Counted from the first letter of the stretch, positions 36,762-46,257 are shown. The stretch is 64,000 nucleotides of DNA from Hyphomicrobiaceae bacterium (GCA_041397645.1 JAWKWE010000004.1:2542001-2606000); one strand, 5' to 3'. A program made the numbers and translations. The notes: generated by a model not told the origin, from the sequence alone.

Positions 36762-38636
36762 TTGGGCATCCGCCAGCTCTCGGCAGAGACCATAAACCGC
36801 ATCGCCGCCGGCGAAGTGGTCGAGCGTCCTGCAAGTGCGGTCAAGGAACTCGTTGAGAATGCCATTGATGCGGGCGCGCGTCAGATCGAGATCGTCGCTG
36901 CCGCCGGTGGATTGTCGCTCATCCGCGTAACGGACGACGGAGGTGGAATGAGCGCTACCGATCTCGCCTTATGCGTGGAGCGGCACGCTACCTCAAAGCT
37001 TTCCGAAGAAGATCTTTTTGACATCCGTAGTCTCGGCTTTCGCGGCGAGGCTTTGCCGTCGATCGGCTCGATTGCGCGTTTGGAAGTGAAATCTAAGCCG
37101 CACGATGCGCGTGATGGGCTGGCCATCGTCGTCGAGCGTGGGCGCAAAGGAGTGGTGCAACCCGCCGCACTCAATGCGGGTACGGTCGTTGAGGTGCGCG
37201 ATCTTTTTTCGGCGACCCCTGCGCGCCTCAAGTTCATGAAGAGCGAGCGTTCAGAGAACATGGCGATTGCCGATACTGTGCGCCGCCTCGCCATGGCGCA
37301 TCCAGAGATCGGTTTCGTACTGCACACAGGTGAGCGCACGCCCTTGGTCTTGCCACGCAGCAATGCCACGCCGGAAGGTCTGCTGGAACGTCTGGGCCGC
37401 ATCATGGGTGCAGAATTCATGGCGGATGCGTTGGAGATTGCAGGCGGCGGCTCTGGCGCGAGCGGTCCCATGCGGGTGTTTGGTTTCGCAGGGCTGCCCA
37501 CGCTTCACCGCCAGGACTCTGGTCAGCAGTATCTTTTCGTCAACGGCCGCCCGGTCAAGGATCGTCTTTTGATCGGCGCCGTAAAGGGGGCATACGGCGA
37601 TCTCATTCCAAAGGGACGCTCGCCCTACCTTGCGTTGTTCCTGGAAGTTGCGCCAAGCGACCTAGACGTTAATGTTCATCCCACAAAAGCCGAAGTCCGC
37701 TTCCGGGATCCTGGTAGGGTACGCGGTCTGATCATCGGAGCGTTGCGGCAGGCACTTGAATCAGCCGGCCATCGCGCTTCTGCGCAAGGCGGCGTGCTGA
37801 CGGCAGAGAGTTTCGTGGCCGGAGAAATCGGCGGTGAGCCGAATGCGCAATCGCCGTATCCTTCTGCGGTTGAAAGCGCGGCTGTGCAGAAAATTTTCTC
37901 TGGCGCGCAACATGCGGCACCGTCTCGATCGTATTTTTTTGATGCGCGTCCCAGCGGACAGTTCGACGAGGCGAAACAGAAACCGTTCGCTCCCTTGCTC
38001 AATCCAAGCGCCGACGCGCGCACGTCTGCCGTCCCGCTGCGCGAAGATCTTCTAGAGCGTCCGCTCGGAGCAGCGCGCGCTCAAGTGCATGAGAATTACA
38101 TCGTCGCGCAAACCCGCGATGGTCTTGTCATCGTGGATCAGCACGCAGCCCACGAGCGGCTTGTTTATGAGCGGCTGAAGAAGGCGCTCGCAAATGGCGG
38201 CGTGACGCGCCAGGGTCTGCTTATTCCGGTCATCGTGGCGCTTGATGAGGACGAAGCGGCAGGATTGATCGAAAAGGCCGCCGAATTGGCCGAGCTAGGC
38301 TTGGTCGTGGAGAGCTTCGGGGCAGGGGCGGTCGCTGTGCGCGAAACACCCGCGTTGCTCGGGGATACGGATGTCCAAGGTCTGGTGAAGGATTTGGCGG
38401 CGGAAATTGCGGCTGAAGGCACCGCGCGTCATCTGAAGGACAGGCTTGAGGCAATCGCTTCGCGCATGGCGTGTCATGGTAGTGTTCGCTCTGGCCGCCG
38501 GTTGACCGGAGAAGAGATGAACGCTTTGCTGCGCCAGATGGAGGCGACACCATATTCCGGGCAATGTAATCATGGGCGACCGACCTACGTGTCGCTGAAG
38601 TTGAGCGACATCGAAAGACTGTTCGGCCGGCGCTGA
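36762..38636 (+). CDS. mutL: DNA mismatch repair protein MutL
   Basis: MutL couples mismatch recognition by MutS to strand removal. The 624 residues contain the GHKL ATPase domain (ELVENAIDAGA, VTDDGGGM and SLGFRGEALPSI within the first 110 residues), a poorly conserved linker (about 340-440) and a C-terminal dimerisation domain. The endonuclease motif DQHAAHERLVYE (near residue 459) is complete, so this is the nicking type of MutL rather than the E. coli type. The start codon is TTG 36762, which matches the family N-terminus IRQLSAETINRIAAGEV. Confidence 0.95.
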   Translation: MGIRQLSAETINRIAAGEVVERPASAVKELVENAIDAGARQIEIVAAAGGLSLIRVTDDGGGMSATDLALCVERHATSKLSEEDLFDIRSLGFRGEALPSIGSIARLEVKSKPHDARDGLAIVVERGRKGVVQPAALNAGTVVEVRDLFSATPARLKFMKSERSENMAIADTVRRLAMAHPEIGFVLHTGERTPLVLPRSNATPEGLLERLGRIMGAEFMADALEIAGGGSGASGPMRVFGFAGLPTLHRQDSGQQYLFVNGRPVKDRLLIGAVKGAYGDLIPKGRSPYLALFLEVAPSDLDVNVHPTKAEVRFRDPGRVRGLIIGALRQALESAGHRASAQGGVLTAESFVAGEIGGEPNAQSPYPSAVESAAVQKIFSGAQHAAPSRSYFFDARPSGQFDEAKQKPFAPLLNPSADARTSAVPLREDLLERPLGAARAQVHENYIVAQTRDGLVIVDQHAAHERLVYERLKKALANGGVTRQGLLIPVIVALDEDEAAGLIEKAAELAELGLVVESFGAGAVAVRETPALLGDTDVQGLVKDLAAEIAAEGTARHLKDRLEAIASRMACHGSVRSGRRLTGEEMNALLRQMEATPYSGQCNHGRPTYVSLKLSDIERLFGRR

Positions 38637-38668
38637 GCGGACTGCCTGATGGTCACGAGGGGAGAATC

Positions 38669-40195
38669 ATGACCAATCCGCTGTTTGACTCATTGTTTGC
38701 CCCGCACGCTGGCAAGCAGGATGCATTTCTCGTCACCGCCAGCGGCGAGGCTACGTCCTACGATGATTTTCTCAAAGATGTGTCGCGTCTGGCGCAAGCG
38801 CTGATCGCATGCGGTGTGAAGCCTGGCTCGCGCGTTGCTGTTCAAGTTGAGAAGTCGCAAATGGCGCTCGCTCTATATGGGGCGTGCCTTCTGTCGGGCG
38901 CGGTCTTTCTGCCACTCAATACCGCCTACACGAGCGAGGAAGTTGCCTACTTTGTCGGAGATGCCGAGGCGAGCCTGATCGTGTGCGATCCTTCCGCCAG
39001 CGATGGGCTGGCTGCTTGCGCCAAGCAGCATCATGCGCGGTTGGAAACTATGGACCGGGAAGGCGGCGGGTCCGTTGCTTCCCTGGCCGCATGTATGCCC
39101 GTCAGTTTCGAGCCTGTTGATCGCGAGATCGAGGATACCGCTGCGATCCTTTACACGTCGGGCACTACCGGCCGTTCCAAAGGCGCCGTGCTGTCGCAAG
39201 GCAATTTGCTCTCAAATGCACTTGCATTGCGCGATATCTGGCAATTCTCGGCGTCAGATAGGCTGCTGCACGCGCTTCCGATCTTTCACGTCCATGGGCT
39301 TTTCGTAGCAACAAACGTGATGCTTGCGGCCGGCGGTTCGATGATTTTCCTTCCACGCTTCGACACAGACCAGGTGATTACCCTACTGCCGAAGGCGACG
39401 ACCATGATGGGCGTGCCGACGTTCTATACACGGCTGCTTGCTGCGCAAAACTTCACGAAGGAGACGGCGCGTTCCATTCGTCTATTCGTGTCAGGCAGCG
39501 CGCCTTTGTTACCCGCGACTTTCGCGGATTTTGAGGAACGAACGGGCAAGCGCATCCTTGAACGCTATGGCATGACCGAAACCGGCATGATCACATCCAA
39601 TCCCTATGAAGCCGAGCGTCGCGCCGGCGCCGTCGGCTTCCCGCTGCCCGGCGTTTCGGTGCGCATTGCTGATCCAGAAACGGGTGCTGTGCTGCCCAGA
39701 GGTGAAACAGGCGTGATCGAAGTTTCCGGTCCGAATGTGTTTTCAGGCTATTGGCGTCGGCCTGATTTGCGCGACAGCGAGTTCCGGCCCGACGGTTACT
39801 TTATTACCGGTGATCTCGGCATGATCGATGAGGACGGCTATGTGTTCATCGTCGGGAGGGCAAAAGATCTCGTTATTTCAGGTGGCCTCAACGTCTATCC
39901 AAAAGAGATCGAAACGTTGATCGATGGATTGGAGGGCGTTGTCGAGTCCGCCGTCTTCGGCGTGCCGCATGCCGACTTCGGCGAGGCGGTCGTGGCAGCC
40001 GTCGTGACGACGCCTGGTACGGAATTGACTGCCGAGACGATCAAAGCCGCGATTGCAGGCAGACTTGCCGGCTTCAAGCAGCCTAAGGCGGTTTTCATGG
40101 TCAAAGATCTGCCCCGCAACACCATGGGCAAGGTCCAAAAGAACATCTTGCGACAGACTTACAAGGATGTCTTTCAGCCGGTGGCACAGAAATAG
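38669..40195 (+). CDS. matB: Malonyl-CoA synthetase (MatB-like AMP-dependent ligase)
   Basis: MatB activates malonate to malonyl-CoA. The 508-residue adenylate-forming enzyme has the motifs ILYTSGTTGRSKGAVLSQGN (about 160-178), LERYGMTETGM (about 297-307) and the catalytic Lys in NTMGKVQKNILR at the end. Family-typical segments are the starting NPLFDSLFAP and GYWRRPDL. The assignment over other acyl-CoA ligases rests on length and these segments. AGGGGAG precedes ATG 38669. No decarboxylase or transporter for malonate is adjacent. Confidence 0.85.
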   Translation: MTNPLFDSLFAPHAGKQDAFLVTASGEATSYDDFLKDVSRLAQALIACGVKPGSRVAVQVEKSQMALALYGACLLSGAVFLPLNTAYTSEEVAYFVGDAEASLIVCDPSASDGLAACAKQHHARLETMDREGGGSVASLAACMPVSFEPVDREIEDTAAILYTSGTTGRSKGAVLSQGNLLSNALALRDIWQFSASDRLLHALPIFHVHGLFVATNVMLAAGGSMIFLPRFDTDQVITLLPKATTMMGVPTFYTRLLAAQNFTKETARSIRLFVSGSAPLLPATFADFEERTGKRILERYGMTETGMITSNPYEAERRAGAVGFPLPGVSVRIADPETGAVLPRGETGVIEVSGPNVFSGYWRRPDLRDSEFRPDGYFITGDLGMIDEDGYVFIVGRAKDLVISGGLNVYPKEIETLIDGLEGVVESAVFGVPHADFGEAVVAAVVTTPGTELTAETIKAAIAGRLAGFKQPKAVFMVKDLPRNTMGKVQKNILRQTYKDVFQPVAQK

Positions 40196-40222
40196 AAAAA
40201 CCGGAGCGGGGTTCCGCTCCGG
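40196..40222 (-). terminator. Terminator for the HicA-like gene
   Basis: A perfect 9-base stem (40201-40209 with 40214-40222) and a GGTT loop are followed on the minus strand by TTTTT. It serves the minus-strand gene ending at 40272. It may also cap the matB transcript, which lacks a T run on its side. Confidence 0.75.
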
Positions 40223-40271
40223 CGCTCTAACCGGGATGATGTCGAAGGCCGATGCGCACGGCCTTGCGGTC

Positions 40272-40535
40272 TCAGGCCGGATACTGTTCAGGCGTCACGC
40301 CAGCCGTTTCCAGGAACTTGCGGATCTGCATCACTTCGTCCTTGGGGAGCGAGTGATTGACGTGAGTTAGCGCGACGGAGTGGCCATTCAGGCTAACGCC
40401 GATGCGGTTGCCGTGCTTGTTCTCTATTTCGGCGCCCAGCTCCTTCAAAACGTGCTCGACTTCCTTGAAGTCGATGTTTGCGCTGATCGGATGTGCGAAC
40501 AACTGGGCGAGCACCTTGCGATGTTTATGGTTCAT
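40272..40535 (-). CDS. HicA-like protein without a HicB partner
   Basis: This 87-residue protein matches my memory of a family annotated as HicA-type, with the start NHKHRKVLAQLFAHP and the end ETAGVTPEQYPA. HicA is normally an mRNA interferase with a dsRNA-binding fold that is silenced by HicB. Here the central strand reads GNRIGVSLNGHSVALTHV, with His in the region where HicA has its catalytic His, though the usual GSHH is not present. No HicB-like frame lies on either side (250 bases upstream and 75 bases downstream were inspected). It may be a domesticated or regulatory relative rather than a toxin. Confidence 0.7.
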   Translation of the reverse strand: MNHKHRKVLAQLFAHPISANIDFKEVEHVLKELGAEIENKHGNRIGVSLNGHSVALTHVNHSLPKDEVMQIRKFLETAGVTPEQYPA

Positions 40536-40730
40536 TGGGTCCTCGGTTTATGATCTTCGTCAGGAAGACTGACAGCAGACGTGCCCGAAGTGATTGCGCT
40601 GGATCAACTCGCCAAGCGTCGTTTTTTCACAGTTGAAATCGGGCGTAGGGCTCCGGGGGCTGCACAATTGTCCCCCCGTATGCGTGCTCGGTCTTGCGAT
40701 GCAAGCTTGCCAAGCCGCACGGAACAGTTC

Positions 40731-40774
40731 GGGCGCAATCGGCTCTCCTGGCGGGTAGCCAGCCGGTTGCGCCC
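40731..40774 (-). terminator. Hairpin downstream of bfr
   Basis: A 14-base stem with one wobble pair (40731-40744 with 40761-40774) and a 16-base loop lies 9 bases after the bfr stop. There is no T run on the minus strand, so it may protect the mRNA 3' end rather than terminate by itself. Confidence 0.4.
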
Positions 40775-40782
40775 TTTGACGT

Positions 40783-41274
40783 TCAGTGGCCTTCGACGTC
40801 GTTGGCGCTGTCGGAGTTGAGCTGTCCGTAGTTCTCCACGCCGATGCGGTCGAGAAGATCCAGCTGGGTTTCGAGGAAGTCGATGTGACCCTCCTCGTCT
40901 TTCAGCAACGCCTCAAACAGTTGCATCGAGACGTAGTCACCCTCGTCGCGGCAGATTTCGCGAGATTTCGAATAGCTCTCGCGTGCAATGTGTTCGCCCT
41001 TGAGATCGCATTCGAGAACTTCCTTGATGTTCTCGCCGATCATCAGCGGCGCGACATGCTGCAGGTTGGGGTGTCCTTCCAAGAACAGGATGCGGTCGAC
41101 GAGCTTGTCGGCATGTTCCATCTCTTCGATGGACTCGGCGCGCTCCTTCTTGGCGAGCTTTCCGTAACCCCAGTTCGCCAGCATTCGGTAGTGAAGCCAA
41201 TATTGGTTGATGGCGCCTAGCTCGAGCTTCAGGGCTTCGTTGAGACGTTCGATAACTTTCTTATTGCCCTTCAT
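40783..41274 (-). CDS. bfr: Bacterioferritin
   Basis: Bacterioferritin forms a 24-mer shell that oxidises and stores iron and binds haem between subunits. The 163-residue protein has the four-helix ferritin fold with ferroxidase ligands: Glu18 (LELGAINQYWLH), the second Glu in ESIEEMEHADKL with its His, and the later EEGHIDFLETQ. The haem-ligand Met is in the usual place in the second helix (SIEEMEHAD region, or LVDRILFLEGHP). It lies 115 bases downstream of bfd on the same strand, the usual pairing for controlled iron release. Confidence 0.95.
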   Translation of the reverse strand: MKGNKKVIERLNEALKLELGAINQYWLHYRMLANWGYGKLAKKERAESIEEMEHADKLVDRILFLEGHPNLQHVAPLMIGENIKEVLECDLKGEHIARESYSKSREICRDEGDYVSMQLFEALLKDEEGHIDFLETQLDLLDRIGVENYGQLNSDSANDVEGH

Positions 41275-41389
41275 GGGACGGCTCCGCCTGCTGTTGGAAT
41301 TGAACTATGTCGGCAGACCTTATGGCATCGCACACAATATGGCCAGAACGCCATCGACGCGGGGGGCAATATCCAAAAATTGCAGGTTT

Positions 41390-41710
41390 TCAGGCGGCGC
41401 CGACGGCCGTCTCGTATGAGCCGTGCGCGGCGCGCTCGCGCCGTTCGCGGCGGTCTTGAAGGATGGCGAGCTTGCGGCGAGCTTCAGCTAAAGAGTAGGG
41501 GCAAACGCGCGTGTCGTTCTGCAGCCGGTCCATGGCTTGGTAAATGACACGGACGGTGAGCGGCGCGCACCGGCAGCAATTCATTTGTTTTTTGAGATGT
41601 CGGAAGACGACGCCTGGCGTTGGCAAAAGCGCCCGGGGAGAACTCATGATTTCGCAGACGGCACGGTCGACGTCACGATCCGTGATGACTGCGCAAGAGC
41701 AGACGATCAC
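41390..41710 (-). CDS. bfd: Bacterioferritin-associated ferredoxin
   Basis: Bfd is a [2Fe-2S] protein that reduces bacterioferritin iron for release. The 106-residue protein carries the four cluster ligands: the CSC pair in MIVCSCAVI and the later CCRC in KKQMNCCRCAPLTVRVIY. It is longer than the 64-residue E. coli Bfd because of a basic C-terminal extension (about residues 75-106, rich in Arg). It precedes bfr in the same direction. Iron-responsive control is likely, but I could not identify a convincing operator. Confidence 0.88.
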   Translation of the reverse strand: MIVCSCAVITDRDVDRAVCEIMSSPRALLPTPGVVFRHLKKQMNCCRCAPLTVRVIYQAMDRLQNDTRVCPYSLAEARRKLAILQDRRERRERAAHGSYETAVGAA

Positions 41711-41883
41711 AACACTTCTCCAATGCTTCAGGGTTCAAGGCCCCAATATCGGAATCTTGGACGTACTTTGTGGGCAAACCGGGAACCGCGTCAAGATGGG
41801 CATTGGTGAATGCGACCTAAGGCGCAGTCCAGAAGCTTGAAATTGCTCTAAAAAGCACATCGGAGGGCCGAAAATCGGGCGCT

Positions 41884-42894
41884 TCAGGCATCGCCTAACC
41901 CCATCAGCCCCATGATCTCGTCCACGGCCAGAGTGGGAAGCAGGGTGCCAGCGCCGACGGCCTGCTCGATATTCGAAAGTTCGGCAGCGACTTTGGGATT
42001 CGATTTCAGGGCGCTCATCAGGCGATCTTCTAACATATCGCGCATCCAGGAGACGGTTTGAGACCGCCGCCGGGCCTGAAATTCGCCGGTGGCGCTCATC
42101 TTTTCGCGATGCTCCAGCACCTTGGCCCAAAGGGTGTCGAGTCCCTTGTTCTCACGTCCCGAGATGGTGACGACGGGAGGAAACCAGGTGGCGCCGTGCG
42201 GTGTGAAAATCTGCAGGGCAGCGCGATAATCGGCGGCGGCGCTTTCTGCGCGCTTGATGTTGTCGCCGTCGGCCTTGTTGATGGCGATCATGTCGGCCAG
42301 CTCAATGATGCCCTTCTTGATGCCCTGCAGGTCGTCGCCGCCGCCTGCCAGCAGCAGCACAAGGAAGAAATCGACCATATCGGCGAGGGCGACTTCACTT
42401 TGACCCACGCCAACGGTTTCAACGATCACCGCGTCGAACCCTGCGGCTTCGACTAAGGCCATGGTTTCGCGCGTGCGCCGGGTGACGCCCCCAAGGGTAC
42501 CCGAGGACGGAGAGGGCCTTATAAATGCATTCTTTTCTTGGGCCAGATCGTTCATGCGGGTCTTGTCACCCAGAATAGAGCCGCCTGTGCGCTTGGAAGT
42601 GGGGTCGATGGCAAGGACCGCGATTTTCAGACCGGCATTTATGAGATTCATGCCGAGCTGGTCGATGGTCGTCGATTTTCCCACGCCTGGTACGCCGGTG
42701 ATCCCCAGCCGGATGGCGTTTCCTGTCTTTGGAAGAAGCTGCTGCAACACGGCCTGGGCCAGGCAAGCGTGCTCTGGATTGGAGCTTTCAACGAGCGTGA
42801 TTGCCCGCGCCAACATGGTGCGATCGCCGGCGCAAACGCCCGCGACGTAATCTTCAACCGGAATCCGATGCGCAGGGCGGGCGGGTAGGGTCAT
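41884..42894 (-). CDS. meaB: Methylmalonyl-CoA mutase-associated GTPase MeaB
   Basis: MeaB is a G3E-family GTPase that protects methylmalonyl-CoA mutase and delivers intact adenosylcobalamin. The 336 residues include the Walker A loop GVPGVGKST (about 65-73), switch-region ETVGVGQSE (about 160-168), the base-recognition NKAD and the C-terminal dimerisation helix. The probable partner mutase is in the same window at 59042-61204 but 16 kb away, so the two are not in one operon. Confidence 0.95.
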   Translation of the reverse strand: MTLPARPAHRIPVEDYVAGVCAGDRTMLARAITLVESSNPEHACLAQAVLQQLLPKTGNAIRLGITGVPGVGKSTTIDQLGMNLINAGLKIAVLAIDPTSKRTGGSILGDKTRMNDLAQEKNAFIRPSPSSGTLGGVTRRTRETMALVEAAGFDAVIVETVGVGQSEVALADMVDFFLVLLLAGGGDDLQGIKKGIIELADMIAINKADGDNIKRAESAAADYRAALQIFTPHGATWFPPVVTISGRENKGLDTLWAKVLEHREKMSATGEFQARRRSQTVSWMRDMLEDRLMSALKSNPKVAAELSNIEQAVGAGTLLPTLAVDEIMGLMGLGDA

Positions 42895-43128
42895 GAGAAA
42901 GTTCGACTCTTCAGGGCTTTGAGTTCCGTCTTTGCGGACGCGACCTTGGGGATAAATGCACCATCCCGCAAGCCGCGATTTAGCCGCTCACGCCCGTCAT
43001 AACAGCGTCCATCACCGGATCGTACGATCTACGGCATTGAAGAGACCGGACCCGAGGTTGCAGGGCACGCGCCCGCTGGCCTATGGTCCGGTACATTGCG
43101 GGTTGCGGGAAGTTTTTAGGGGGATTTT

Positions 43129-44715
43129 ATGAAGCGGCTCACGGGAATTGCGCTTGCCTTAGCGTTGTTGATGCCGGTTTCCGGCCTTGTCACCGGTTGC
43201 GGACAGGAAAAGTCCAAGCAGGAGCAGGCGGCTGAGGACAATTCGCGCGAAATGACCGAGAGCGCGCCTCCTGAAGCTAAAGAGGGCGGCAGCGGCCGCA
43301 AGTCAGCGGCAAGGAAGAGGTACGCGCCTGGGAAGGATGTGGGCTCCGCCGAAGAGGAGGCCGCTCCGCCGATGACGGAAGCCGCTCCCGAGGCCACGGC
43401 TCCAGAGCCAGAGGCCTCCGAGAGCGCTGCTCCAGAAGTCGCTGAAGAGCCAGCACCCGTTCCCGCTTATCCTGATGTTGCCGCTCCCAAACCCGCCGCT
43501 CCTTCGGATAACGATGGCATCGGTATGAGCGGGTCAGGCCAAGGTGGCGGTGGGGCGGACTACTCGCGTGGAATAGGCGGGGATGATGCAGGCTCTCCAG
43601 GATCGTCTGCCGGTACTCCGCCACCAGAGGCTACGACCGAGGCGTCTCCCACGCCGCCGCCAGCAGCCTCCGACAAAGAAATGTTCGACGTCGTGCCTGT
43701 ATTCTATGGCACCGATCGCGCCGTCGAGCCTGATCCCAATCGGCTGCGGTATGGCTCTGAACGCGGTCACAAATTACAGCTGGGTCGGGCGCTGGTGACC
43801 GTGCCGACGGCTCATAAGGTGCCCGAAATCGAGCGGCCCTGGGTGATCGAAATTCCCTACTTCAAGGTCAAGATCTACGAGGAGAAGGAAGACACCGCCA
43901 AGCACTTCACAATTCAGGAGATCAGCGCGCTGACCAAGGAGCAGATGCTCGACCTGGTGAAGCTGAGACTGTCGAAGTCTGAGAACTTCAAGGACCACGC
44001 CTTCGTCTTCGTCCATGGCTTCAACACGCCTTTCGATTACGCGCTCTATCGCACGGCGCAGATTGCCTACGACATGAAGTTCGACGGCGCGCCATTCGTC
44101 TATTGCTGGCCGTCGGGAGGCAATGTCGCGAGCTACACCTATGACCGTGGCAGCGCCGAACAGGCCGAACCCTACCTCACTGAATTTCTGGAAATAGTCA
44201 TCAAGGAGAGCGGGGCGAAATCCATTTCTTTGATTGCGCATTCCATGGGCAACGAGCTGCTGTTGCGAGTTCTTGAGAGCCTCCGCCCGCGAACGCCGGA
44301 AGGGGTCAAGATCAGCCAGGTGATCCTCGCCGCGCCCGATGTGGACCGTGATAAGTTCATGAACATTGCGCGCGAGATTACGGACTTCGCCAATGGCGTG
44401 ACGCTGTATGCGGCTTCTAACGACAAGGCGCTGGGCTATTCGGCACGTTTCTGGGGCGGCGTTCCCCGCGCAGGCGACGTGCCTGCATCGGGTCCGTTGA
44501 TCATTCCGGGCGTGGACACCATCGACGTCAGCGCGGTCTCAACCGACAGCCTCGGCCTCAACCACTCGGGCTATGCGGAGAACAACGCCTTGCTCAACGA
44601 TATTAAGCTCCTGCTTCAGACCGGGGAACGGCCGCCGGACAAGCGGATCCCGATCCTTGAGCATATGACGACGGCCGCTGGCGGCGTCTATTGGCGCTAT
44701 CCGCCGGCGAAATAG
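43129..44715 (+). CDS. Lipoprotein with long linker and DUF900-type alpha/beta hydrolase domain
   Basis: This 528-residue protein starts with a lipoprotein signal (lipobox VTGC, Cys about residue 24). About 160 residues of Ala/Pro/Glu/Gly-rich linker follow. The hydrolase domain (about 185-500) begins FDVVPVFYGTDRAV and has the oxyanion region FVFVHGFNTPFDYAL and the nucleophile elbow IAHSMGNELLL (Ser), then DVDRDKF. DUF900 proteins are serine esterases of unclear substrate. The layout suggests a hydrolase tethered to the envelope by a flexible arm. GGGGGATTTT precedes ATG 43129. It begins a 5-kb pocket of exported proteins. Confidence 0.85.
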   Translation: MKRLTGIALALALLMPVSGLVTGCGQEKSKQEQAAEDNSREMTESAPPEAKEGGSGRKSAARKRYAPGKDVGSAEEEAAPPMTEAAPEATAPEPEASESAAPEVAEEPAPVPAYPDVAAPKPAAPSDNDGIGMSGSGQGGGGADYSRGIGGDDAGSPGSSAGTPPPEATTEASPTPPPAASDKEMFDVVPVFYGTDRAVEPDPNRLRYGSERGHKLQLGRALVTVPTAHKVPEIERPWVIEIPYFKVKIYEEKEDTAKHFTIQEISALTKEQMLDLVKLRLSKSENFKDHAFVFVHGFNTPFDYALYRTAQIAYDMKFDGAPFVYCWPSGGNVASYTYDRGSAEQAEPYLTEFLEIVIKESGAKSISLIAHSMGNELLLRVLESLRPRTPEGVKISQVILAAPDVDRDKFMNIAREITDFANGVTLYAASNDKALGYSARFWGGVPRAGDVPASGPLIIPGVDTIDVSAVSTDSLGLNHSGYAENNALLNDIKLLLQTGERPPDKRIPILEHMTTAAGGVYWRYPPAK

Positions 44716-44792
44716 GGTCCGCCAGTCAACCGTTTCTAAACGACTGTCCCATAACATGACGCCAGAGGTTTTTATATCCTTGGAGTTTCGTT

Positions 44793-45254
44793 ATGGCGTT
44801 GCGGCTTGGAATTGTAAGTATTTCATTATTGTCTGGGGTTGTCGGCGTTGGTCTCTCCGACGCGCGCTCTGCGCTGGCGGACGAGGCATTTCTGTGCGGG
44901 CCCGATACCGTCGTCTACGTCAAACCCTCGGAACTTGAGCTGAAGAAGCGCACCGATCCCTGCATCGCGGCCTACTTCGGCTTGAAAGTCGATGAAGGTG
45001 CAAAGACGCCTCCGTCAGAACCTCCATCGAATGCAGCCAAGCCTTCGATGAAGGCTGGCGCCGGAGCAGCGCAGCCGGCACCCGTTGAGCTTAAGCGGCT
45101 GCCCGAGCCAGAACGCGAGAGATCGACGCGCGCGGTCGAGGAACGTTCCGCATCGTTGTCGCCGCCTATGCCTGCGCCGGGAACCGATTACCGCAATGTG
45201 CGGATCATCAATGCATCCTCTCCGGGCGAGGAATGGTATCGGCACGTGCGCTAA
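44793..45254 (+). CDS. Small exported protein, unknown function
   Basis: This 153-residue protein has a signal peptide (ISLLSGVVGVGLSDARSALA, cleavage near residue 30). The mature N-terminus holds two cysteines (AFLCGPD, DPCIAAYFG) in a short folded-looking stretch. Most of the rest is Pro/Ala/Glu-rich linker, and a conserved-looking end reads NVRIINASSPGEEWYRHVR. GTTTCGTT precedes ATG 44793 without a clear RBS. It is the first of three neighbouring exported proteins of similar layout; it lacks the V-x-C-x-A-G-C motif of the other two. Confidence 0.68.
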   Translation: MALRLGIVSISLLSGVVGVGLSDARSALADEAFLCGPDTVVYVKPSELELKKRTDPCIAAYFGLKVDEGAKTPPSEPPSNAAKPSMKAGAGAAQPAPVELKRLPEPERERSTRAVEERSASLSPPMPAPGTDYRNVRIINASSPGEEWYRHVR

Positions 45255-45280
45255 GCGCGAACTTCTTGGGCAAATATCGG

Positions 45281-46192
45281 ATGCGGCGCTTTCGCAAGTA
45301 TGCTGGCTTGTTTCTTTTGATGGCAGTTGGTCGCTATGCGCCACTGCAGCAGCTCGAGGGATTTTTTGTTTCTGCAACGCCAGCTTCGAGAATTGTGACG
45401 GGGTCTCTGAACGCAACTAAGTCAGTGGTGGCTGTCCCTGGCAACGACGCTGGCGATGCTCGGGCGCGTTCACAGATCGACATCATACTTGCAGACGCGC
45501 AATCCAATCCGGGCTCTCAATACGGCCATCCGGGACGAGGCAGAGGCAATCCCGCCCGAATCCGTAGCGGGCGAGACAGTGGCTGGCCTGATGAAATGTT
45601 CGTCGGGGGCACAGGCCTTCTGGACGGCTCTCCTTCCTTACAATCGCAGCATGCCCTTGCTGAAACCAATCCTGACAGCTTCGTGGTGATTTGCGAGGCC
45701 GGCTGCCGGAGCGGTCACGACGAGATCGTGTACACAATTTCCAAAGCCAGCGCGCAGGCAGCAGAAATTGCAAAGCATAGGATGGAAGTGACGGCCGCCT
45801 CGACGGAGGTTGCAAACAGCGACGATGCCGTCGTCTGTATCGCAGGTTGTTACGACGACGATACGGCGGCACGCCGTCATGCCAGCGCAGCTGCGCCGTC
45901 AGTTCCATCACAAGAAACCCGAGTAGCTCAGGCTACCGAAACAGATCAAGACCAAGAGCTTGCGACACGTCATTTGATCAGCTTGGAGACGCATGTGCGT
46001 GCCGTCCAAAAGAGGGTCGATGCACTTGCCGCTTGGTCGCGTCTGTTGCCGCAGACAGCATATGCATCTGAACGGGGGCGACCTGCGTTGCGCTCCGCAC
46101 CCTCCGATAGCAACCAGCACGACACTGACGACCGGTATGCCGAGCGGCCGCGCCAGATCGCCGAGGACGTAGTTTCCGCCGATCACTCATAA
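45281..46192 (+). CDS. Exported protein with two V-x-C-x-A-G-C motifs
   Basis: This 303-residue protein begins with a basic, hydrophobic N-terminus (MRRFRKYAGLFLLMAVG), probably a signal peptide or anchor. It contains the motif twice: FVVICEAGC (residues 134-142, followed by RSGHDEIVYTISKA) and AVVCIAGCYDD (about 183-193). The remaining sequence is low in complexity, with an acidic/basic C-terminal region (about 215-303). I chose ATG 45281; an in-frame ATG at 45233 overlaps the upstream gene. I do not recognise the family. The following gene has one copy of the same motif. Confidence 0.62.
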   Translation: MRRFRKYAGLFLLMAVGRYAPLQQLEGFFVSATPASRIVTGSLNATKSVVAVPGNDAGDARARSQIDIILADAQSNPGSQYGHPGRGRGNPARIRSGRDSGWPDEMFVGGTGLLDGSPSLQSQHALAETNPDSFVVICEAGCRSGHDEIVYTISKASAQAAEIAKHRMEVTAASTEVANSDDAVVCIAGCYDDDTAARRHASAAAPSVPSQETRVAQATETDQDQELATRHLISLETHVRAVQKRVDALAAWSRLLPQTAYASERGRPALRSAPSDSNQHDTDDRYAERPRQIAEDVVSADHS

Positions 46193-46257
46193 ACGACTTG
46201 TTAAGCGTGTTTGCGTAACTGTTGTGTCGGTTCAGTCCAGCGTCAAAGGTTTCAGTC

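Noticed and set aside
41835..41862. Sequence resembling an Irr-type iron operator upstream of bfd (TTTAGAGCAATTT on the minus strand)
   Set aside because: Only one half fits my memory of the motif and the other half does not, so I do not call it.
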